Positions 16,541 through 25,249 of a stretch of DNA of 64,000 nt are shown here, piece after piece. The notes below the pieces were generated by a model that saw only the letters and a list, made by a program, of their open reading frames with translations, was not told where the DNA came from and searched no databases. Source of the DNA: Lachnospiraceae bacterium A4 (GTDB taxonomy: Bacteria; Bacillota; Clostridia; Lachnospirales; Lachnospiraceae); NCBI GenBank assembly GCA_000403215.2, contig KE159562.1:352445-416444 (forward strand). Direction: 5' to 3'. A program made the position numbers and the translations under genes. The stretch's first letter is position 1; each line of letters starts with the position of its first letter.

Positions 16541-18510
16541 ACAACAGGACGGCTGGTGACAACAGAATAACAGCTCTTTATGAGCGGCTCTCAAGGGACG
16601 ATGATCTTGCGGGGGACAGCAACAGCATAGTCAACCAGAAAAAGATGCTGGAGGATTATGCAAAAAACAACGGGTACACGAACACGGTGCATTTTACGGA
16701 TGACGGATTTTCCGGCGGCAGTTTTGAAAGACCGGGATGGAAGCAGATGTTAAGCCGGATTGAAAACGGCGACATCGGCACAGTCATAGTAAAGGACATG
16801 AGCCGTGTCGGGAGGGATTACCTTCAGGTAGGATTCTACACGGAGGTATTCTTCCGGGAAAAGGGTGTCCGTTTTATTGCTGTTTCCAATGGTGTTGACA
16901 GCAGCAACAACACCAGCAGTGAATTCGCCCCTTTTTTGAATATCATGAATGAATGGTATCTGCGTGACTGCAGCAGGAAGATCACCGCAGTTTTGCGGGC
17001 GAAAGGGAAAGAGGGAAAACCGATTACGAGTAACCCGCCCTACGGCTTTGTGAAAGATACGGAGGATAAAAACCATTGGCTCGTTGACGAAGAAGCGGCG
17101 GAGGTTGTGAGAAAGATTTTCCGTCTGACCGTGGAGGGCATGGGACCGTACCAGATAGCAAAGCGGCTTATGGAGGAAAAGGTGGAGAAACCGTCCTATT
17201 ATCAGGCGACAAGGCAGAGGGGCAATTACCAGACCATGTGCGATTTTGAAACTCCCTACAACTGGACGGGCGGATCGGTGGTGCGGATACTGGAAAGACC
17301 GGAATATATGGGCGATACCGTAAATTTCCGTAGCCACAAGGAATCCTATAAGGATAAGAAAGCTGTTAAGAATAACAGTGATGAGATACTTGTTTTTCAG
17401 GATACCCATGAACCAATCGTAGACCGCAGGACGTGGTATATGGTGCAGGAATTAAGAAAGACAGTGCGGAGAGTGGATACCGGCGGAAAAGGAAGCCTGC
17501 TGACCGGAAAGCTCTACTGTGCGGACTGCGGCGGAAAAATGCACTACCGCAGAAGCACGACAAGGGCGGCAAGAGACTGGAGGGGTATCCCGAACGGCGG
17601 GACAGAGCGCACATCCGCAGGCTTTAACTGCAGCACTTACAACAGCAGCAGGAAGCAGTATAAGCAGGTGTGCTTTTCACATTCCATAAAAGAGGATACG
17701 GTAAAACAGCTTATCCTCGAAACGATACGGTATGCCTTAAAAAGCGTCCGCATGGACGAGGCGGCGTTTATAAAAAATATGCGGAGCGCATCCGAGGTCA
17801 GGGATAAAAGCGAGGTCAAAAAATTGAAAGCAGACTTTTCTAAAAAAGAGAAACGTTTTGCAGACCTTGACCTGCTGATCAAAAAGGTGTATGAGGACAA
17901 CGCAATGGGGAAGCTGCCGGACAGACGGTATGAAATGCTTTCTTCCGATTATGAGAAGGAACAGCAGGAGCTTGAAATCTCCATGCAGGAAATCCGTGAA
18001 AAACTTGCACAGTTTGAGGATGACACGGACAGGACGGAGGAATTTCTTTCCCTTGTCCGCAAGTACACCGACATTCAGGAACTCACGCCCGCCATTGTGA
18101 ATGAATTTGTTGATAAGGTCATGGTGCATAAAATAGAGGAAATCGACGGAGAACGTGTGCAGGAGATCGAGATTTTCTTAAATTATATCGGGAAGGTGGA
18201 GCTTCCGGTGCAGGAGCTTTCTGAGGAAGAAATGGCGGCGGAGGAAAAGAAGCGGAAACGCCGTGCATACAGCCGTGCCTACCTGAAAGAATACCGTAAA
18301 AAGCACAGACCGGAAATCCGGCGTGTGATTGAAGGAGCAAGGGAGGCGGACAAACAGAAACAGATGGCGGAGGCGGAAGCATCAGCGGACGGACTCCTGC
18401 ATACGGACGGTACGGAACAGGTTGCAGCTATGGTAGCAGGGGAAAACAAGATTATTGTAGAGAGCAGCCTTCCGACCAAAGAGGAAGTGAAAGCAAAATA
18501 TGGCAGATAG
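16537..18510 (+). CDS. tnpX: Large serine recombinase TnpX
   Basis: A 657-aa recombinase, probably the enzyme that moves the 33-kb element. It has the resolvase domain with LYERLSRDD (catalytic Ser), KDMSRVGRDYLQ (catalytic Arg), a recombinase domain, a zinc ribbon (CADCGGKMHYR, later FNCSTY), a coiled coil (about 410-510) and DUF4368. The length is close to Tn4451 TnpX (about 700 aa). It is translationally coupled to tnpW. All key residues appear intact. It is the only serine recombinase between the two GA borders of the element. Confidence 0.92.
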   Translation: MNNRTAGDNRITALYERLSRDDDLAGDSNSIVNQKKMLEDYAKNNGYTNTVHFTDDGFSGGSFERPGWKQMLSRIENGDIGTVIVKDMSRVGRDYLQVGFYTEVFFREKGVRFIAVSNGVDSSNNTSSEFAPFLNIMNEWYLRDCSRKITAVLRAKGKEGKPITSNPPYGFVKDTEDKNHWLVDEEAAEVVRKIFRLTVEGMGPYQIAKRLMEEKVEKPSYYQATRQRGNYQTMCDFETPYNWTGGSVVRILERPEYMGDTVNFRSHKESYKDKKAVKNNSDEILVFQDTHEPIVDRRTWYMVQELRKTVRRVDTGGKGSLLTGKLYCADCGGKMHYRRSTTRAARDWRGIPNGGTERTSAGFNCSTYNSSRKQYKQVCFSHSIKEDTVKQLILETIRYALKSVRMDEAAFIKNMRSASEVRDKSEVKKLKADFSKKEKRFADLDLLIKKVYEDNAMGKLPDRRYEMLSSDYEKEQQELEISMQEIREKLAQFEDDTDRTEEFLSLVRKYTDIQELTPAIVNEFVDKVMVHKIEEIDGERVQEIEIFLNYIGKVELPVQELSEEEMAAEEKKRKRRAYSRAYLKEYRKKHRPEIRRVIEGAREADKQKQMAEAEASADGLLHTDGTEQVAAMVAGENKIIVESSLPTKEEVKAKYGR

Positions 18511-18549
18511 TTTGATAATAACAACAAGCATGAAAGTGAGGATTTTGAT

Positions 18550-19500
18550 ATGGCAAAACTTAGAGATTACAACATGAACGGGACAATTATTTTAGGAGTG
18601 GATGCAGGCTATGGGAATTATAAGACGGCAAGGTGCTGTTTCCCGACTTCCGTGAGCAGGAGCAGTCAGCCGCCTGTCTTTACAAGAGACTATCTGGAAT
18701 ATGAAGGCAGCTATTACACCATAGGCGAGGGACACAAGGATTTTGTTGCGGAGAAAAGCCTGGATGACGATAATTATATTCTTACTCTTGCCGCCATTGC
18801 AAAGGAGCTGAAAGCGAGGGGATTATCGGCTGCAAAGATACATCTTGCGGTAGGGCTTCCGTTAAAATGGGTGCAGGCACAGAGGGATTCCTTCCGTGAA
18901 TATATGATGCAGAACCGCCATGTAGATTACAAATATGCAGGTAAACGATATACGGTTGACATCGCGGACTGTACGGTCATGCCGCAGTGTTATGCGGCGG
19001 TAGCGGAGAGCCTGCCGGATTTTAAGGGGATGCACATGATAGCGGATATCGGCAACGGGACGATGAATGTGATGATACTCAACAACGGCAAGGCGAGCGA
19101 AAGCAAGTCGTGGACGGTAAAGCTGGGGGCGAATGAATGTTATATGGCGATCCGCAATCTTATACTGGACAGGAAAGCGGAGGAACTTCCGGCAGAGATT
19201 ATCGAGAATTATCTGCGTTATGGTGATATAAAAGTGGGCGGGGAATACCAGCAGCTTATGGAAAAAGCGGCAAAGAGCTATGTGGATAAGATATTTGCGG
19301 AACTGAAAGCACACGGTTATAATCCGAACCTTATGAAACTGTATATCATGGGCGGCGGCGCAAAGATTGTGGAGCTTGTCGGGGATTATGACAGTGACAA
19401 TGTTACCTTTAACCATGATATACGAGCAAACGCCAAAGGCTATGAATATTTCTGCTATATGAAACTCCGCAGGCAGAAATTGATGGCTTCCGCCGGATAA
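18550..19500 (+). CDS. parM: ParM/StbA-like actin-fold partition protein
   Basis: A 316-aa actin-like ATPase, whose family forms filaments that push plasmid copies apart. Visible nucleotide-binding motifs are phosphate-1 ILGVDAGYGNYK at about residue 16, phosphate-2 MIADIGNGTMNVM at about 160, and the adenosine motif LYIMGGGAKIV at about 275. The start follows GTGAGG. A 179-aa adaptor-like gene follows after 14 bp, and a row of hairpins lies downstream of it. Partition genes on an integrating element suggest it persists as a circle for some time. Confidence 0.87.
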   Translation: MAKLRDYNMNGTIILGVDAGYGNYKTARCCFPTSVSRSSQPPVFTRDYLEYEGSYYTIGEGHKDFVAEKSLDDDNYILTLAAIAKELKARGLSAAKIHLAVGLPLKWVQAQRDSFREYMMQNRHVDYKYAGKRYTVDIADCTVMPQCYAAVAESLPDFKGMHMIADIGNGTMNVMILNNGKASESKSWTVKLGANECYMAIRNLILDRKAEELPAEIIENYLRYGDIKVGGEYQQLMEKAAKSYVDKIFAELKAHGYNPNLMKLYIMGGGAKIVELVGDYDSDNVTFNHDIRANAKGYEYFCYMKLRRQKLMASAG

Positions 19501-19514
19501 GGAGATGTGTCTGA

Positions 19515-20054
19515 ATGAAGAATAAAAACCACAATATCCGTTTCAACATGGAGAGAGGGGATGAGTGCAGGGCATGGGAACTCCTGCACTCCCCACAGGT
19601 ACGGCAGATGTTTAAGTCACAGAACAGATTTGTGATAGAAGCAGTCAATAATTATTATGACCGCTGTGTGGCGGTAAAGTGTGATCCTTATCTGGAAACA
19701 AGGGAGAAAGAGGACGCTTTTGCGGATCGCATCGTGGAAATGGTGGAAAAGAAAGTGATGTCCAATCTCCCGGCGCTTTTGGGGATGTATATGGCACAGA
19801 TGCAGTTTTTTCCCTTATCTGTTCCTATGGGTGCATACCCAGCGACGCAAGGCGGCATGGTGTATGGTCAGGCATCAGCAAACGGTACGAATAACGGAAA
19901 TGCAGTAATGGGCGGGGCAGTTTCTCCCATTGTTTCTAATCCTGCAGATATGGAAGCAGCGATGCAGAATGCAGGGGATGTGCAGGAAGAAGCTGTATCA
20001 GAGAATGCCACAGACCCACCGGACAATGACTTGATTGATTTTGATGCATTTTAA
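19515..20054 (+). CDS. ParR-like adaptor of the partition pair
   Basis: A 179-aa protein. Residues 1-80 (NHNIRFNMERGDECRAWELLHSP and FVIEAVNNYYDRC) have the look of a ribbon-helix-helix DNA-binding start. The middle is Gly/Ala/Asn-rich and low in complexity, and the tail is acidic (DPPDNDLIDFDAF). Such an acidic tail could contact the actin-like filament, as in ParR. The position directly after parM supports the adaptor role. Similarity to known ParR cannot be confirmed by eye. Confidence 0.72.
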   Translation: MKNKNHNIRFNMERGDECRAWELLHSPQVRQMFKSQNRFVIEAVNNYYDRCVAVKCDPYLETREKEDAFADRIVEMVEKKVMSNLPALLGMYMAQMQFFPLSVPMGAYPATQGGMVYGQASANGTNNGNAVMGGAVSPIVSNPADMEAAMQNAGDVQEEAVSENATDPPDNDLIDFDAF

Positions 20055-20159
20055 TATAGTTGCAGAGTAGGGCTATGGTAATCAGGTTTACTGTAGCCTT
20101 ATTTTTGTGGATTTTTTCACATCAGAGCATAAATGCATCCATATTTTCATAAAAGACCG

Positions 20160-20280
20160 ACAAAGGGTAGCCGAAAGGCTACAAAATAAGGACAAAGGGC
20201 AGCCATATAAGGCTGCATAATAAAGGGCGGGCATTTAAGCCCGCAAAATAAGGGCAAAGAGCAGTCGGAAGGCTGCAAAT
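20160..20280. repeat. Four tandem hairpins with changing stems (possible centromere or oriT)
   Basis: Hairpins lie at 20167-20182, 20199-20216, 20227-20244 and 20261-20276, spaced 28-34 bp. Each has a 6-bp stem (GTAGCC, GCAGCC, GCGGGC, GCAGTC) and is set in similar linkers (CAAAGGG.. before, CAAAATAA.. after). Stem bases change in both arms together, so pairing is conserved while sequence is not. The position right after the parM/adaptor pair suggests a parC-like site. A series of transcription stops is an alternative. Confidence 0.65.
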
Positions 20281-20399
20281 AAAGGCGTAAATGTAGCCGT
20301 CTGTTTTGAAGCTGGAATACCAGTTTTCTGGCAGGCGGTTTTTTGATGTCTGTAAAGCATCTGCTCTACGAACTGCTTTGGAGTGGTTCGAGGAGTGTC

Positions 20400-20720
20400 A
20401 GGAACTAATTTCCGGGGAGGGCGTAAGCCCTTCCCTAAGCCCTCGGCGTTTGAGAGCGAAATACACCCTACGCACAAAACTTCGTTTTGTACTCCGGGGA
20501 TTTCGCCCTTGCAGGGGGCAAATTTGCGCCTGCGCAAATTTACAGTCCGAAAGAGCCGGACTGTATTTATCCATACCGCCCAGAGGACGGGCGCATGAAT
20601 GGCGATGCTGCTTACGGCTACATTTCAGGGCAGATGTGCAGCATCGTCATAGGGACTTCATAAAACGAAGCCCTTATGCGGCTGTCAGAAAGCGACAGCC
20701 GTAAATTGCCCGTATTCGGA
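20400..20720. other. Hairpin-rich gap before the relaxase gene, candidate oriT
   Basis: There is no convincing gene between 20055 and 20807. Several inverted repeats are present: AAATTTGCGC/GCGCAAATTT around 20520-20541, CAGTCC..GGACTG just after it (about 20543-20563), and ACAAAAC/GTTTTGT near 20475. Relaxase genes of this type usually lie next to their own oriT, which makes this stretch the best candidate. The nick site cannot be located from sequence alone. Confidence 0.4.
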
Positions 20721-20807
20721 CATCGGTTCGCAGACAGACGTCTGATAATGACTGCTCACAAAAATCTGCGGCGGCAGATTATCTATAAAAAGAAAGGAAA
20801 ATCGCAT

Positions 20808-22505
20808 ATGAGGAGAAATTCATTTATAGAAATGGCAAAACTGCATGATTTATCGGGGCGCATCACTTATATTTCAAGCCATGCCAAACAGGAGCATCTG
20901 TATGAAGTCTATGCAACGGAGCCGGACAGGGCGTTCTGGCGGGAACTTGCCAAGTGTAATCAGGAAGAATTTGAAAAAAGCGGGACGAATGGAAAGTGCA
21001 TCGAAGCAAGGGAGCTGATGATCGCCCTGCCGGAAAGTTTCATCAACCATGACCATGATGAGCTGCTGAAAAGGATGGTTGACGGATTTAAGGATAGGTA
21101 CGGCGTGGAGTGTTTTGCTGCACTTCATCATAACAAACGGAAAACAAACCTGCATATCCATATGATATTTGCGGAGAGGAAACGGTTAGACCAGCCGGAA
21201 GAAAAGACTGCCACCCGGAATATGTTCTATGACGAGCAGGGGCGTCATGTGCGGACAAAGAAAGAGATACTTGGCGGGGACGGAAATATCCGCAAGGGCT
21301 GTAAAATCATCAAAAAAGGCGAAGCGTATGAACGCAGGATTTTTACTGTAAAAGACGGACGCTTCAAGCAGGAATCTTTTCTGGATGAGATAAAAGTATT
21401 ATATACGGATCTGATTAACCAGATGGTGATTGACGATAAGGACAGGCTCAGCATATTTGATAAAAACGGTCCGTACCTTGCCACAAAGAAAGTCGGTAAA
21501 AATAATCCCAAAGCGGAGGCGATAAAAGCAGACAATGAAATCCGCATGGAATGGAACAGGGCTGTTGACCGTGCTATTATAAGCGGCGTATCCGAGACGG
21601 AGGTTGTGGAACTGAAAAAGACAGAAATCACGGAAAAGGTAAAGGAATCTGTGGAGCAGAACGGTAACAAGCCGGAGCTGTTCGGGGAGATTGTCAGGGC
21701 GGCGATTTTATTATTAAAGTGTCTGATTATAAAAGCTATGCAAAAGGTAATGGATATAGCGGAAAAAGTTATTGATAAAGCTGCTGATGTCATAAAGGAA
21801 ATACCAAAAGAAATGGAAAGTCATGCCCATGTAAAAGCTGGTTCGGCGACTCAGCAGGAAAAGAAAAAGATACCATTTTCTGTTAATCTGCGCCAAGAAA
21901 CGGATATGCAGAATAAAGCAGAACAGTCACAGCAGAAAAATACTGTCACAGTCAAAAAATCTATAATCGAACAGATAAAAGCAGAACAAAAATCTGTTCC
22001 TGCCGAAACAAATAGGTTGGAAACAGAAAGACCGCCGCAACCAAAACCTTCCGTACTCGCAAGTAAATATCCCCTTCTGAAAGAGATTGACAGTAAGCTC
22101 AAAGAGCAGAATAAAGCAATTTTTGAGCGTGAGAAAAAGCGCGATAAGCTGAAAAAGGAATTATCCGAATGTATGGGTATCTTTAAGGGTGGAAGACGGA
22201 AGGAATTACAGCAGGAGATTGACAGTATCGACAACCAGATTGCCAATATGAAAAAGCGGCTTTCATCCATCGTGAAAGAATATAACTTTGACTCTGTTCA
22301 GGCATTCTATAGGGAATTTGATGCATCAAAGAGAGAGAATCTTGAGTATCAGGCAGCTCGTGCGGAGTATGAGAAAATTCACGGAGAAAAAGCAAACGAT
22401 ATCATGAGCATAAAAGAACGGCTTAGACAGAAACAGCATGAGGTAAAAGAAAGGGAAAGCAGACGAGAGCATCAGGCAAGGCAAAAGGATAAAGGGGCGA
22501 GGTAG
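20808..22505 (+). CDS. mobA: MobA/MobL-family relaxase
   Basis: A protein of about 565 aa that would nick oriT and lead the strand into a recipient. The N-terminal relaxase domain shows the metal-binding His motif in KTNLHIHMIFAERK (about residue 115). Upstream is SHAKQEHLYEVYATEPDRAFWREL and ARELMIALPESF, as in MobA/MobL proteins. The C-terminal half is helical and charged, with a coiled coil (about 420-540). The start at 20808 follows AAAGGA; the frame is open further upstream. The element has no transfer channel of its own in the window, so it would be mobilized by a helper. Confidence 0.88.
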   Translation: MRRNSFIEMAKLHDLSGRITYISSHAKQEHLYEVYATEPDRAFWRELAKCNQEEFEKSGTNGKCIEARELMIALPESFINHDHDELLKRMVDGFKDRYGVECFAALHHNKRKTNLHIHMIFAERKRLDQPEEKTATRNMFYDEQGRHVRTKKEILGGDGNIRKGCKIIKKGEAYERRIFTVKDGRFKQESFLDEIKVLYTDLINQMVIDDKDRLSIFDKNGPYLATKKVGKNNPKAEAIKADNEIRMEWNRAVDRAIISGVSETEVVELKKTEITEKVKESVEQNGNKPELFGEIVRAAILLLKCLIIKAMQKVMDIAEKVIDKAADVIKEIPKEMESHAHVKAGSATQQEKKKIPFSVNLRQETDMQNKAEQSQQKNTVTVKKSIIEQIKAEQKSVPAETNRLETERPPQPKPSVLASKYPLLKEIDSKLKEQNKAIFEREKKRDKLKKELSECMGIFKGGRRKELQQEIDSIDNQIANMKKRLSSIVKEYNFDSVQAFYREFDASKRENLEYQAARAEYEKIHGEKANDIMSIKERLRQKQHEVKERESRREHQARQKDKGAR

Positions 22506-22691
22506 CAAAGAAAAACTTGTTTTTAGTCAGGGTAAAGACCATAAAATACAGAAAAATAATTAGAAGGGGATATTTCTTAAAAGGCATACAAAATTTGTTC
22601 GGTTATGATATAATTCAAATATTATGTTTATTGTGTCCGTAGGGTTTCATTTAGATTTAAAATAAATACGAAAAAATTAGGAGGAAATCAA

Positions 22692-23384
22692 ATGGCAGCG
22701 TTTTTTCCGAATGTATTGGATAAATTTTTGTCACCTACTTTTTTAGAGGAAGTACGCAAAAAATTCCATTACGATGAAACACAAATACATGAATTTCAAG
22801 CAGTGGCTGAAGAAATGCTGCCATTGATGCGTGAAGAAGCCTTTTGGGAGAAAAGCGTATATTCTGGGAAAAATAAGCATCAAAGTGAATCGTACAGCGT
22901 GATATATGAGCAAGTTGTTATGTCTTTAGGTAACGGTATAGATTGTTTACAGGAAAGATATAGTGAAAGAAAAATGTTGTCACATAGCTATATGATTGAG
23001 GTACTGGCAGGCGAATTTCTATTGCAGGGATATGCCGCTTATAACTGCTATATTCAGAAAAATACGGACTGGCATGTTGCGAAATATCATTTTCTTGGAA
23101 GTGAGGAAGATTTTCCTTTGGAGATGCTGCCAGAGCTGTTAAAAACGCTTACGCCGCTGATTACCTGTAATTCAGCTTTTTGTATGCTGCCGAAAAAGAG
23201 TGTTGCATTTATTGCAGAACTTACGCGGGATGATAAGGTCAGGTGTAGAGGCATTTGCGTTGACTGTAGCAATCTTAATTGTTCAGGCAGAATGGCAGAA
23301 GGCAGCTTGGCATGGAAACGAGTGCCAGTCATGACCGATATGCAGTTGACTTATGGATATGGACAAATTTTCGGATTGTTCTAA
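22692..23384 (+). CDS. Protein resembling the B12-dependent methionine synthase activation domain
   Basis: A 230-aa soluble protein. The second half (MLPKKSVAFIAELTRDD, then CRGICVDCSNLNCSGR) resembles the end of stand-alone methionine synthase activation proteins of Clostridia, where a Ser-containing PSKSV-like segment and a CxxCxxLxC cluster follow each other. It starts at ATG 22692 after AGGAGG. It lies just upstream of the cobalamin promoter and riboswitch and is probably transcribed alone. Its job may be corrinoid reactivation or binding. The match is by pattern only, so the call is tentative. Confidence 0.6.
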   Translation: MAAFFPNVLDKFLSPTFLEEVRKKFHYDETQIHEFQAVAEEMLPLMREEAFWEKSVYSGKNKHQSESYSVIYEQVVMSLGNGIDCLQERYSERKMLSHSYMIEVLAGEFLLQGYAAYNCYIQKNTDWHVAKYHFLGSEEDFPLEMLPELLKTLTPLITCNSAFCMLPKKSVAFIAELTRDDKVRCRGICVDCSNLNCSGRMAEGSLAWKRVPVMTDMQLTYGYGQIFGLF

Positions 23385-23419
23385 CAAGTTTTAGGTAACA
23401 AAAATTTGATTTGCAGTTA

Positions 23420-23448
23420 TTGACATTAGGGAAAAAATGTGTTATACC
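23420..23448 (+). promoter_or_regulatory. Promoter of the cobalamin operon
   Basis: TTGACA (23420-23425), a 17-bp spacer and TATACC (23443-23448) make a good vegetative promoter. Transcription would begin near 23455, shortly before the riboswitch. Confidence 0.7.
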
Positions 23449-23470
23449 TTGTACAATTGAATAAATAGTA

Positions 23471-23656
23471 TACAGGTGTCAGAACAATGCGGGAAATGAG
23501 CATTGGTTTTGGTGAAAAGGGAAACAGGTGCAAATCCTGTACGAACTCGTCACCGTAATTAGGGAGTAGAAGCCGATATGTCACTGGGAATTAAATAAAT
23601 CCTTTCCTGGGAAGACGGCTGATGTGATGATCTATAAGCCGGGAGACCTGCCTGAA
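23471..23656 (+). ncRNA. Cobalamin (B12) riboswitch
   Basis: Conserved pieces appear in order: ACAGGTG at the 5' side, AAGGGAA, the CAGGTGCAAATCCTG hairpin, CTCGTCACCG, TCACTGGGAA, AAGACGGC, and the B12 box AGCCGGGAGACCTGCCTG, which pairs with the 5' strand. Binding of a cobalamin is expected to switch off the following operon. The first gene, cbiK, starts only about 300 nt after the box. Confidence 0.92.
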
Positions 23657-23958
23657 TGCTGTACAGAAACATTTGTTTCAAACCACGAGTAACTGGTTGT
23701 ACGTTTTGAACTTGCAGAAAGCACGATGGAAGATTGTTTATTTTAGTGCATTTGGCAGGCTTATTTTGTGTATGAATCCTTTACCGTAGTTATTATGGTG
23801 GAGGATTTTTTTATGCGCAGGGGCGCACAGATGAAATTGTTGCTTGCGCAACGTGCGCCCCACGCGGCGAGTAGGGGAAGATGAATCTTCCCTACTCGAT
23901 TAAAATTTAAAATAATATCCCTGTAGAGCGACAGGACAGGGAAGGAAGCGAGGAGAAA
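23657..23958 (+). other. Long leader between riboswitch and cbiK with two strong hairpins
   Basis: No gene is seen. Two stable hairpins lie here: GGGGCGCAC (23820-23828) pairing with 23853-23861, and CGAGTAGGGGAAGAT (23868-23882) pairing with 23885-23898. Neither is followed by a T run, so they are not plain terminators. They may form the expression platform or protect the 5' end of the mRNA. The GC-rich first hairpin contrasts with the surroundings. Confidence 0.55.
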
Positions 23959-25233
23959 ATGAAAAAGAAATTAGTAGCTGTTTTATTAACTGGTGTTATG
24001 ACCTGCTCACTGGTGCTGGCAGGTTGTTCAAAAGATGCCCCGGCATCGGCGGAAAATACCGTACAGTCAGAGGAGGGAGATACAAAGAGTGCAGAATCGG
24101 CAGAAGAGAATGACAGCCAAAATCAGGCGGATGAATCGGAGACAGGGGATGACGTTGTTTCTGATCAGGCAGCAGCAGATGAAGTTGCAGCATTGATTGA
24201 TGCAATCTATGTACAAAAGAGAACAGAAGACACTGATGCGCAGTGCGCTCAGGCAAAAGCGGCATGGGATGCGCTGACGGATGCCCAGAAAGAACTGGTG
24301 GAAGGGGAAGAAGCCGATCCTGATTATTTTGGCAGGGATACAGGCGACGCTTCCAAAGACAATCCGAGAAATCAGGACGATATCGGAGAAAATGAAATTC
24401 TGGTAGTCAGTTTCGGGACTTCTTTTAATGACAGCCGTGTTGCAGATATCAAAGGAATAGAGGATGCAATACAGACAGCAAATCCTGACTGGTCTGTAAG
24501 AAGGGCTTTTACGGCGCAGATTATTATCAACCATGTGCAGGCGAGAGACGGAGAGTTCATTGACAATATGGATCAGGCATTGGAACGTGCAGTAGGAAAC
24601 GGAGTAAAGAATTTAGTGGTACAGCCTACTCATCTGATGCATGGGGCAGAGTATGATGAACTGATGGAAACAGTTGAAGTATATAGAGATCAGTTTGAAA
24701 CAGTAAAGATTGCAGAGCCGCTTCTTGGCGAGGTCGGTGCGGATGCATCTGTTGTCAATGAGGACAAAGCAGCGGTAGCGGAAGCAATCCTTGCGGAAGC
24801 TGTGGCGGACGCAGGTTTTGGGAGTTTGGCAGAAGCGCAGGAGGATGGGACAGCGTTCGTATTTCTGGGACATGGCACTTCCCATGCAGCAAAGGTAAGT
24901 TACAGTCAGATGCAGACACAAATGACAGACATTGGCTGTGTCAATGCATTTATCGGAACAGTGGAAGGGGAACCGGAAGAAACATCTTGCGAAGCGGTGA
25001 TAGATGCTGTGAAACAGGCGGGTTATACAAAGGTAATCCTTCGTCCGTTGATGGTTGTTGCAGGAGACCATGCCAATAATGACATGGCAGGAGAAGATGA
25101 GGATTCATGGATTAGCATGTTCAAGGCTTCTGGAAATTTTGAAAGCGTGGATGCGCAGATTGAAGGTCTTGGTTCTATTCAAGCAATTCAGCAGCTTTAT
25201 GTAGAGCATACGGCAGATGTAATGAAAGATTAA
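23959..25233 (+). CDS. cbiK: CbiK-type anaerobic cobaltochelatase, lipoprotein form
   Basis: A 424-aa protein of the CbiK family, which inserts cobalt into sirohydrochlorin at the start of the anaerobic cobalamin pathway. Residues 1-23 are a lipoprotein signal with lipobox LAGC (Cys23). An acidic linker to about residue 140 follows, and then the chelatase domain: ENEILVVSFGTSF, QPTHLMHGAEYD, FLGHGTSHAA (catalytic His) and LMVVAGDHANNDMAG (second metal-binding His). The lipid anchor would place it outside the membrane, unlike the usual cytosolic CbiK; an exported CbiK is known from Desulfovibrio. The start follows GAAGCGAGGAG. Confidence 0.9.
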   Translation: MKKKLVAVLLTGVMTCSLVLAGCSKDAPASAENTVQSEEGDTKSAESAEENDSQNQADESETGDDVVSDQAAADEVAALIDAIYVQKRTEDTDAQCAQAKAAWDALTDAQKELVEGEEADPDYFGRDTGDASKDNPRNQDDIGENEILVVSFGTSFNDSRVADIKGIEDAIQTANPDWSVRRAFTAQIIINHVQARDGEFIDNMDQALERAVGNGVKNLVVQPTHLMHGAEYDELMETVEVYRDQFETVKIAEPLLGEVGADASVVNEDKAAVAEAILAEAVADAGFGSLAEAQEDGTAFVFLGHGTSHAAKVSYSQMQTQMTDIGCVNAFIGTVEGEPEETSCEAVIDAVKQAGYTKVILRPLMVVAGDHANNDMAGEDEDSWISMFKASGNFESVDAQIEGLGSIQAIQQLYVEHTADVMKD

Positions 25234-25249
25234 CAGGCGGGTAAGAATC

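Noticed and set aside
20306..20704. 132-aa open frame before the relaxase
   Set aside because: Product is Arg/Ala/Cys-rich and spans several hairpins; better explained as structured non-coding DNA.
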